Below are positions 1 to 10,200 of a stretch of DNA of 64,000 bases, piece by piece. Positions within the stretch are counted from its first letter, which is position 1. Each line of letters begins with the position of its first letter. The translations under genes and the position numbers were made by a program. Below the pieces are notes generated by a model. It was not told the DNA's origin. It ran no database searches and worked only from the letters and a program-made list of their open reading frames with translations. The stretch is from NCBI GenBank assembly GCA_031763025.1, contig JASSKH010000005.1:13782528-13846527 (forward strand), in the 5' to 3' direction. The DNA is from Macrocystis pyrifera. Its lineage: Eukaryota > Sar > Phaeophyceae > Laminariales > Laminariaceae.

Positions 1-960
1 TCGATTTCCGAACCCAGAGCACGCCTTTATAACAACGTGCCGGGGGGAATGACTGCCACACGACGACCACATCATGAACACACGAACTCCTCATGACCTG
101 ATTATTATATGCCATACATACCTGGTACCGGTACTTGGTACCTGGTGTACCTGGTTCAAGGATATGTATATACGTACGGGACGTTTCACGTTTCATCGTT
201 TCATACACGACGGCGGTGGTTACGGTGGGTGCCTGGGCGCCGTCCGCCCCCGACACAACGGTTTGCACGTGGCAACAAGGGTATTTCCGAAGCTTTAAGG
301 GTAATAAGTAAGGGCTTCGACATCGAGCAGCTTGTTGTTGCTACTCTTCTTGCTTGATCTGCAGCAGCATCGGTAATATACTGACAGCAAGCTCGAACTA
401 TGTACAGGAAGGCGTCCGAGGGTGTGGGGTAATGGCCCGATCTTACGATCATTCACACAAGGTCGTCGCACGAGTGACATCGCCCGTCGACTTTCCAGAA
501 AAAATAACTAGGTAATACCCTCTGTGGTCGAATCAACAACATCAGCCGTTTCTCTCATTTTGGCCGTGTTGAAGGTGGATATAGAAGGCACACTCTTCAA
601 TCTTGATTATCTTCATAAATAAAATGTCCAGCACTCGATCTATTTCAGATTCTAAGGGTCATCATATATATCGTGCAAAGCCCCAATGCCCCAAAATCCA
701 GCACCGCACTGAGAAATACGCAGACCACAGCCCTTAGCGCAAACCACCTAACACAGAGGACATGGAACACGGCGACCACGACTCAGCACGCATCATCACA
801 CGCTATTCTGACTGACTCCGACATCGAATCTCCCAACGTACGCGAAAAAGCATGCTAAGAGACCCCTAGTTGAAAAAGCCTGTCCAAATATGTATGCCTC
901 CAGAATCACACAGAGAAACGGCGACACAACGTGCAAACTCGGAGCAGGACTGCATTCATC
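1..960. other. No gene recognised
   Basis: Mixed-composition DNA with only short open frames in every phase and no recognisable protein similarity. It contains clustered short palindromic words (ACCTGGTAC, GGTACCTGG near 120-165) of a kind scattered through the whole window. Confidence 0.5.
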
Positions 961-1106
961 ATGAGACCTCTCGCGGCGAGCGTACTCCTGGTGGCTTCGG
1001 CGTGGCGTGCTGACTCGTGGTTTCTTCCGGGCGCTCGACCGAGGCAAGATAGTCGTGAAAAACTTGCAGCGCCGGAAATTATCGTCGTGTTCCAGATGGG
1101 AAAAGT

Positions 1107-1109
<3 letters not shown>
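961..1109 (+). CDS. Possible N-terminal targeting exon (speculative)
   Basis: An ATG at 961 opens a frame starting MRPLAASVLLVASAWRADSW, a short basic start, a hydrophobic stretch and an ASAW motif. Plastid proteins of stramenopiles with complex plastids carry a signal peptide followed by an ASAF-like motif, so this could be the first exon of the FAD oxidoreductase downstream. The only nearby donor is a weak GTCTAC at about 1110, at the edge of a CTG microsatellite, and no splice to the next exon can be shown. It may equally be chance coding in a repeat-rich region. Confidence 0.15.
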
Positions 1110-1153
<44 letters not shown>

Positions 1154-1330
1154 GCTCCTTCTGGCACTGCTGCTGCTGCTGCTGCTGCTGCTGCTACTGC
1201 TGCGCCTCCTGCTGCTGCTCTGCTGTTGCTGCTGCTGCTGCTGCTATATCCTGTATCTTCGTGTTTGAGGCGCACTGTTGTTTGAGACATATACGCTAGC
1301 TACATAAGCTGCTGCTGCTGCTGCTCCTGC
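1108..1330. repeat. CTG trinucleotide microsatellite
   Basis: Nearly pure CTG runs at about 1111-1152, 1169-1194, 1227-1244 and 1310-1330, broken by short interruptions. They create long poly-Ala, poly-Cys and poly-Leu frames on both strands that should not be read as genes. Confidence 0.95.
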
Positions 1331-1759
1331 TGTGAATCGACAACCCCCCCCCCTTCCTTCTGGGGGTGCGCAGAGCACAGCCTTGTTTGCGATGAAAATG
1401 TATTATGATACCTATCATCGTCATAGGCCGCCGTTTGGGACGATCTTGCGAGATGCTGCGGTACCGATACCTGGTATATCTCGAGACCTCCACAGATACA
1501 TCACCAGTACGAGTATAAATAGTACTCATAGACGACGCATGCTGCATGTTGCATCGAGCATCCACCGCAGCTGTGTTACGTTTCGTGCGCACGCATGATG
1601 AAACCAGGTGTACGTATATAATAGAACACGAGCGCGTCTGCTGCTTTCCTTGCGAAACATTCGAAACAAGTCTTTTGCTCAGCAGCCATGACTCTACTTC
1701 TGTCTGTTGTCTGTATTAATAGTACAAGGTACCGATATAGGAGTACAATGCCATTAAGA

Positions 1760-1864
1760 GTACGGGGGACCACAGTAAATAGGACCTGTGGTAAACACTA
1801 AAAACTATATATTTCCCTCTTTTTACTAACAATGTTTGGTCCTATTTACTATGGTCCCCGGTAG
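1760..1864. mobile_element. TTACGG MITE, copy 1
   Basis: First copy of the main miniature inverted-repeat family. The family is about 105 bp: outer terminal repeats TTACGGGGG(A/T)CCATAGT and their complement, inner AGGACC/GGTCCT arms, and an AT-rich centre with a TTTTTACTAACAA segment. No coding capacity. Most copies are flanked by TA, suggesting a Tc1/mariner (Stowaway-like) origin; the family label is inference. This copy has lost part of the outer repeat. Confidence 0.85.
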
Positions 1865-3640
1865 TACTACGAGCTGTAATACTGGTATTGTACTGCTGTA
1901 GTACACAGCGTAATCCTATACATACCGCCACAGGGCACTGAGTCAATGTACCTGGTATCAGGTAAGATTCGTTGTTCTGCCTTTACTCATGAGTGTGGTC
2001 TCGCCCCCCTTCTAGCGAGGCCCCACTCCCCAGTACGAGTATGACTTCTAACTCCGACCGTTTCATTAGTACTGTAGTCGAGATCCTCTTCCTGCAACAC
2101 CGGCGCACAAGACCGCCCTACCCCCGCTATCATTAATAGCTCACCGAGCGAGGGCCTCATGACAAGGTTGGAAACGCCTCTCCTTCCTCAGCCTCGCCTC
2201 GCCTCGCCTCGCCCCATTTCTCCCCATCTTCCCTTTTCCCCATCTCTACCTCTCGCCTCTTCCCTCCCCTCCCCGCGAGGGCCGAGTGAATCTTGGCCCA
2301 GCGTACGTAGACAAAACGGGTATGTAAAAATAGATGTTACTGACTTCAAATTTGAACCCTAACCCTATCACAACAGGGAAATAGGTACGTGATCATATTA
2401 CCAAGAACATCCGTGTTTTGTTTCTGACTTCCACCAGACGCACACATCTAATTTGCTGCTTTTCCATCAGCGCACACAAGTTGACGACAGTTATAAATGC
2501 ACGTCCGCCAGAGTTCCTAGCGACAACTATACTATCTTTTCCTTCGAATTTGAACCCTGAACCTAACCTCGTAGCCCCGATCGCTTGGAAATTTCTCGGA
2601 AATTTCTCGAAATGAAGATGTAGGGACGAGTTGGTGTGAACTATCAAACCATTTTCGTCTGGGAATTTCTCGAATTGAATGTAGTGTATTGTAATGTGGA
2701 AGTTCGTGTGGACTGCTGTCAACCGCTTGGTCGAAGCATGAGCCAAGTCGTGAACAACTACCTCTGCTTCTGCTGCTCCACGCCGCTCTCTCGCCATCGC
2801 CATCTTATCTTGAACCCCTCCCCTCCCCCTCCCCCCCTCCTCCTTATTTTCCTCCTCCTGCGTCTACTCCTCGTCCTCCTCGTCCTCCTTTTCCTCCTCC
2901 TCCTCCTCCTCCTCCTCCTCTTTTTGTTCTCTCTTTCCCACTTTTTTTTTCATGTATTCTGATTTTGCGTCCCCCGTCCCCGAACCAACGGCGCCATCAC
3001 ACATGTACAGCGGCCTTGAGCCACGAAGCACACGCCTCGCCTCCGCCAGTGCTTCGGCGGCGTTCAGACACGCCTCCTTGACCTCCCGCCAACCAGCGGC
3101 ACGGAGGGGTGGGGCGGTGCGGGGGGGGGGCAGGGGGACGAGGGCGGCAAGAGCAGCGGCGACGGGCCTGCGACTCTCTGCGGAGACAGGCGATGGCAAG
3201 AAGGTGGGCTGAGGGTATGGTGGGGTGGGATGGGGTAGGATGGGATGGGGTGGGATGGGTGGGGTGGGGGGGGGCGGGCGGGGTGGGGTGGGGTGGGCGC
3301 GGCCGTGGACGTTGGTTGCAGGCACCGACAGGAAAATGACTTGCCCTCTGATTGTAATATCGTCTCGGCACACAGCATCGTCCTCCCCCCCCCCTCGGGA
3401 GGGGGACTGGGGGTGCGGGGGGCATAGGTCGTCGAGGTCTCGCTTTTCGACCTAGCACGCGCAGCGTGCCGCTGCGTGCAGCTACGAAGTATATTTGTGT
3501 TTACTACATAGCCCCGTTGTACGCCCCGTCATTGGCTTGCCATACTCGATGTACGTACGGCGGTGACCGCCAGTTGCGTACCCTCCGCGGAGGCGTTTTG
3601 GTTCAGTATCGTAGCGAGGGATTTAAACTTAGCTTGGTTT
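1865..3640. other. C/T-rich low-complexity region, no gene seen
   Basis: Contains a CCTCGCCTCG run (about 2190-2210), a CTC-rich stretch at 2817-2925 (complement GAGGAG) and a GGGTGGGAT-type array at 3218-3300. Frames across these give Pro-, Leu- or Glu-rich translations only. I see no splice-bounded exon. Confidence 0.6.
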
Positions 3641-3881
3641 TCTATTGCTTCACCTGTGGCCTCCTAGCGCGGCATACATACGTTGTCGTGGTTCTCCCCG
3701 AGCAGAACGAGCGACCGAAGAGCCCTGCCCCCTTCCCCTCCCCCCCCCCCCCCCCCCCGCGCCCTTTTCTCTGCTCCTCGCTTGCACACACTCGCCGCGT
3801 GTTGCTGTCTGTGCTCTGGGTATGTCCTTCGCCCCCCTCCCTTTCCCCCTCGCCCGATGCGCGGTACGCGGTACGCGACAG

Positions 3882-3947
3882 CCGTGGGAGTTCATCAAGT
3901 CCATCCTGACCCTTGCAAAAAAGACGCCGAAACCGCTCGAGGTTGAG
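3882..3947 (+). CDS. FAD oxidoreductase, candidate first visible exon
   Basis: An acceptor with a strong pyrimidine tract ends at CAG 3879-3881, then 22 codons including [20 protein letters not shown], then a donor GTGGGT at 3948. The phase (0) fits the next exon, so the joined protein reads ...[16 protein letters not shown]. This is a credible lead into the FAD-binding strand. An in-frame ATG at 3822 without a splice is the alternative. Confidence 0.5.
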
Positions 3948-4109
3948 GTGGGTGATGAAGAGGAGGGGGAAAAGACAAAGTGCCACAGCGGTTGCTGTTG
4001 TTGTTGTTGTGTTGTTGTTGTTGTGCTCTTGATGGTGGCAGTGGTGGTGGGTGGCGTCTGTGATGTTGTTGTTGGTGCTGATGTTGGGTGCTGTTGCTGT
4101 TTTTTCTGC

Positions 4110-4143
<34 letters not shown>

Positions 4144-7100
4144 CTCGCGCGAGGACATGCAAGTACGCCGCCAAACGGAAGTAGAGTTTGAAGTTGGGCA
4201 TTATCACATTTCCCCCCCCCCCCCCCCCCCCCGTTTTGAACCAAAAGTGGAGCATTTTGACCGCGTACGTCTGCCGTTGTATACACATCGAGTTTGGAGA
4301 ACACGACTGAGCGACTTTGGTCTCATTTTTGCTTATATTGTTTTGCTTCTTAACCTTCGTACTGCTGCGTGAAAAAAAATCCCACACTTATTCCAAGAGT
4401 ATGTGGGTGCAGCGGAAGGTCAGGGGGTTAGCATCACTGTCTCTAACCCTTTTGAGACCCGGACATATCGACCAAAAATGTGTCGAGTGCAGCTCTTCAT
4501 CAAGCGACTACGTAGGAAGTGAGCGCAGCAGTGACAGCAGTACAAGTATAAACCACGCGCGCCCCTTGCGTTGCAGTTTGGATGCACGCCTTAGATGTGC
4601 TTTGTACAACGTACGTACGGCCGATGCTGTGATGGATGTTTTTTTTGTAATGACCCAAGCGGGGATTACATTGTAAGTTATAACCTTCCATCCTAATATT
4701 AATGGGATCTAAGAGGTTCAAGGGGTTTGGGTTATCGTCAGGGCTGTTCATGTGTCCAGCCAAACCTCACGGGTCGGGGCGAGTCGGGTCGGGTCGGTTA
4801 AGGGTGACCCGCCCAGACCCGACCCGTGAAGAGTTTGAAAAACCTCCCGACCCGACCCGACCCGACCCGTGAGATTAAAAAAACTTCCTGACCCGACCCG
4901 CGGGTTGAGGTCACGACCCGTAAAGAGCCCTGGTTATATATAGCCCCTTTGGAACTCCACCCACTTTTTTTTGGGGGGGGGGGGGACCAACTGCTTGGAA
5001 ATTGTGCGGTTTCATTTGTGTATAGTATACTGCTGCTGTATTCACGTGCGTTTGTCATGCGATCGGGTTTTCACAGGTGGCGGTGATAGGTGCGGGGGTA
5101 GCGGGACTGGTGTGCGCGCGCATACTCGCACGAGGGGGTTTCAAAGTGAGGTTGCTGGAAGCATCTGACGGGGTTGGGGGACGGGTTCGAACCGACGAGG
5201 TGGACGGCTTCCTGCTCGACAGGGGTTTCCAGGTGAGACGTCAAACTTGTAACTACTTGGCAAGAGGGGGGGACGGGGGTTGGGGGAGAAAGAGGAGGGG
5301 GCGGCGGGAGGGGGGGGGAGGCGTACTCATTTGTTGCTTGCCTTAGTCATTTGACCATTGACCCACGCATCCCTTTCGAGACGGAGCACCGTTCCTGCTC
5401 CTAATAGAGACACCTCCGACAGTCGGACGCTCATTACGTTGTTTCCATATATTACATAGAAAGTTTTTGCTAATCTTATCCCGTTCCTGTCTGGCCGCCT
5501 GTGGCCACCATCTATCTCCTAGGATAGCGATCGTTTTCTCGCTGCTATTCACAGAGTATCAAACTCCTCCATGTCACATTCGTCTATTTTCCTCATCTCC
5601 TCTTCTAACACATCCCGTTTCTCCTCGTACATTTCACATTCTCCTACTGAAGAGGAGGGGGTGGGGGGTGTGCTCGATATCATGCATGGCCGTGGTCGTA
5701 TGACCATAGACCCTCGCATCCCTACAATGCCGGGACGGAGCACGTCGGGTTTTCACCGACCAGGCAGACATTGCTTGCACCAAGCGCGAAGCGCAGTGAG
5801 GTGTTGGGCGAGTCGCATGAAGGGTGAGCTGCATCCTGCTAAGAACCGCTTTAGAGGCGGATTTTCTTGCATATGGATGACAGCGTCGATGAACTGATTA
5901 ATTTTCCGGTGTGGCCACTTCCAGAGACAGCAATGGGTTTTCCATGCAACTTCCTCGTGGATGCCTCACCGGATACACGCTACGTGATACGACCATCCCC
6001 CTTGTGCGGAGTTAACGTTCTCTCCGCACAAAAATGATCTAACTCGATCGCCAGCCGTGGTATCCGCAAAAAAAAAAAAAAAACGGTACCGTGGCTGTCT
6101 AGCTCACGCAGTGATAGGCATGCTTTACAGCGTCGTCGCCAACCGACGCCAACCCAACCTGTATGTACATACACCAGGTATATAGTACAGGTGGGGGAGG
6201 GGACTACTAGTGTCATGCATGGCCATAGTCGTATAACCATAGACCAGGGAGGGGGGGGGGGGGGGGGGGGGCGTACTCGTTTGTTGCTTGCCTGCGTCAT
6301 TTGGCCATTGACCACGCATCCCTCTCGAGACGGAACACCGTTCGTACTCCTAATAGAGACACCTTCAACACTGGGTCGCTTCTTTCATTTTTTTCCATGT
6401 ATTACATGAGATTTTTTTACCTACGGTGTACTTGGGATGGATAAGGCGGGAGGGGGGAGGGGGGTACACGTCGGCTGGTGTGACCGTTGTCGACAGCCGG
6501 CAGCGGTGCGACAGCGTGTTTGCACGCACGCATGCCTTTCGATGCAGCCCGTTTGCCACGCCCGCCCCCCTCAAAGGGGTGCAAGGGAAACGAGGGTATT
6601 CGTGTTTGATCTCTCTCTCTCTCTCTCGTGTCTTCTCTTCCAGGTGTTCATCGAGGCATATCCGGAGCCGACACGTCAGCTGAACTACAAGAAGCTCAAC
6701 CTGCAGCGGTTCGACCCCGGCGCGATTGTCCGCTACGACGAAGGCTTCCACCTCGTGTCCGACCCCGTCAGAAAACCTGGGTGAGTCTTGGGCAGGTGTA
6801 TTGTAGAAGGTAGCAGGCATGTGTCTGTGAGCGGGGGGGGGGGGGGGGGGGGGGGGGGTGGGAGGGAGGGGCGTGCTCATTTGTTGCTTACCTTAGTCGT
6901 TTGACCATAGACCACGCATCCCTTTCGAGACGGAGCAGGGGTGTGTGTGTACTCGAGTATACGCGATCTCATGCATGGCCGTAGTCGTATGACCATAGAC
7001 CCTCGCATCCCTACAATGCCGGGACGGAGCATGTCGGGTTTCCACCGACCAGGCAGACATTGCTTGCACCAAGCGCGAAGCGCCTTTTGTGTGGAGGGGA

Positions 7101-7225
7101 CAGGAGGGGGAAGATTGTTTTTTTTTTTTCCGCCGTGGGACCTTGCCCTGTGCCCCCCCCCCTCCACCGGGATGCGAGGGTCTATGGTCATACGACTACG
7201 GCCATGCATGGCAGTGAGTACAACG

Positions 7226-7291
<66 letters not shown>

Positions 7292-10200
7292 CCCCCCCCC
7301 GCGCTACCTCTCCTCTTCCCCCCTCTCCCCCCGCCCCCCCCGCCCCTGGTTAGGGGAGAAGATGAGCAAAGAGTTTTTATGTAGTATATGCAAAAGACGC
7401 AGTGAGCGCCCAACTGTTGGAGTTGTCTCTATTAGGAGTAGAAACGGTGCTCCGTCTCGAAGGGGATGCGTGGTCGATGGTCAAAGGACTGAGACGAGCA
7501 ACAAATGAGCACGCCCCCCCCCCCCCCCTCCCCCTTCCCTTGGCTTGCCTGCGCTTTGGCCGCGCTTTGGTGCGACAGGGCTGTCCTGGATGCTCTCGTG
7601 GCTCCAGTGGGCACGCTGTTGGACAAGATTCGGGTCGGCCTTCACCGAATAGGAGTGGTGTTTCTCAGCGATGAGGCGAGTGCATGACACAGGCAAAAGA
7701 AGGGGGGCGCATTGTAGACATGTATAGTACACCCTATATTGCTGCTGCTCTGTACGATACGTAATTTCACACCTCGCCGAAAGGGCATAGATTCCTGCTT
7801 TTATGATCTAGATATTTCTAGGCAGATAGATCGAGATAACAGTCGATTGCTGATCTGTATGATCTATCTATCTACAGATAGCTTGCGTTTGTTGCCAGAG
7901 TAGGAGCCGTTACGATTCGCGCTGTGTAGGACATGCTTCCTAGGTTTGATCTTTATCGCTGTACAGATGAGATCCTCCTGCACGTCATCTCGTAGCGACA
8001 GGTTAGAGGATCTAGATGATCTATCTATTACTAGATGATCTATCTATTACTAGATGATCTATCTATTACTAGATGATCTATCTATTCCTAGATGATCTAT
8101 CTAGATGATCTATCCAGATGATCTATCTAGATGATCTATCCAGATGATCTATCTAGATTACCTACCTAGATGACCTATATAGGTGATCTATCTATATGAT
8201 CTATCTTGATGATTTCTCTAGATGATCTATCTATTAAAGATGATATATCTACTGTAGATGATCTATCTAGACGATCTATCTAGATGATCTATCTAGACGA
8301 TCTATCTAGATGATCTATCTAGACGATCTATCTAGATGATCTATCTAGATGATCTATCTAGATGATCTATCTAGCTAAGCTATCTAGACGATCTCTTTAG
8401 ATGATACATCTGTATGGTCTGTCCGATCTGTTCGATGTGTGATTTTTTCCCGGTGAAAGTCTCGAACATTCAAATATGACTTTTTCGGAACTTTAGGCTC
8501 GTGACTCGTGGATGTATTGAACATGGACCAGCGCCGTGACGGACGCCATATATATACATACCGGCTAAATACGGGGATGAAAACCCGACATCCCCGTTTT
8601 TGAAAAAGCCTTCTGCCATGTTTTTGAAAAAAAGTAACCCTCTGACCCCGCCCCGTGTCTGCCTCGTCGCCGCTATTGTTGCTGGTGTGCGTGCTCCTCC
8701 TCCTTCTGTTGTTGGCGGGCGGGACATTTTTGTTTTATTTTGTTTTTATTTTGTGTCGTGCTGGTCTTGCTGGTGTTGCGTTTTGGTTTGCTTTGTTTGT
8801 TTGTTCGTTCGGTTCGTTTGTTGTGTTTGTTCGGTTCTGGTCTGTTTTGGTTTTGTATGTACTTGTTTTGATTTGATTTGTTTCGTTTTGTGTTGTTTGT
8901 TTTGCTTTGTATATATTTGTTTTGTTTTGTTTTGTTTTATTTCGCTCGTTTTGTTTCATTTTCGTTTTTTTTTTTTGTTTTGGCTCGTTTCGCTTTATAA
9001 CTGTTTGTTGTGCTTGTTTTGTCTGTTTTTTTATTCGGGGGGGGGGGGGGACGCGGGTTGTGGGTGTTCGCGGTTGTTCGTTTTTTTTTTCTTGACCTAA
9101 AAAACGAATGCGGGGGGTTGAAAACGTGTACCTTCAGGAAATCTTCAAGGGTCGCGAGGAGAACACGTACGATTTCCTCACCGGCACGCTGGAGCTGAGC
9201 GAGTCGATGGTCTCAAGGTTCTTCGCGCCTTTCTACCAGGTAAGAGGACACGGCGACGATGAAACCCCGTCCGTTACACTAGAACGTACGCACAGGCAGT
9301 AGCACAGGGGCACAGGACACATTCATACATAAAAGCGGGAAAGGTGGTCTACGATTACGCTGGGTTTCCTATCTGTCGAGAATTCCCTGTACTGCTGTGT
9401 CCCTCTCTTACCTTTTACGTTCACAAATGCGCCGACATTGTTGTGGTACAAACGATTACGGAGGGCCATAGTAAATAATACCTGCGGTACACATAAAAGC
9501 CTATATATTTACCAATTTTTACTAACAAAATTTGGTCTCATTTACTACGGTCCTCCGTAATATATACTTGGAACCAGAGTACTACAGTAGAGTGGATTTA
9601 TTTCTTGCAAGGTTAAGGGCAGACTCGTATCGTACCCGTTATGCGATGGTGGTACCGCCTTTGCCTCTGCCGTTTTTTTTCGTGTCTGCAAGTATAATAC
9701 ATACACTCCACAGCATTTTCCTAAATTTTACGAAATTCAGCGATTAGAAGTTTTCACGCCTCGGATAACGTAACACTTACAGTAGCGTTTTTATGTTAAT
9801 GTTCCGCGTCAGCGAAACAAAATCGCAACTTTACGTTACTGCGTTAACTACTTTCTGTATTTTGTGATTAACATAGTGTTGGTGTGTTGTGATATTGGCG
9901 GGCGATCGCGTAACGTTATGTTAGTCTAAGAGTGTTACCTTGATCCCGTACTGACCGCAGAATAACATATACGGTGTTAGGGTATGCAGCCCATAGCGAG
10001 CAACACTATTTATGTTAAGCGTGTTAGCTGATTTCCTTGTGGCTATCGTAACACACGTCGAAGAGATAACGTACTCGGTCCATTGAACGTTAACATTATG
10101 TTACCGTGTGAGCGACATCAACCCGTAGCCGGTAACGTTGTGTTAGCGCGGCAGCGGGAGTCTTACTTGCTGTTGTAGCCCCGTTGAGACAGATAACGTG

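Noticed and set aside
796..1299. Long open frames on both strands with poly-Ala, poly-Cys or poly-Ser
   Set aside because: They are all products of the CTG microsatellite, open in every phase, and lack splice context.
2864..3458. Proline-rich frames of up to 169 codons (minus strand)
   Set aside because: They follow the GGGTGGGAT/CTCCTC low-complexity DNA; three overlapping frames are open simultaneously.
3642..4387. 220-245-codon Gln/Ser-rich minus-strand frames
   Set aside because: Antisense to the candidate FAD oxidoreductase exon and generated by TTG/CTG repeats.
8020..8400. CRISPR-like array
   Set aside because: Units are contiguous with no unique spacers, and the genome is eukaryotic.
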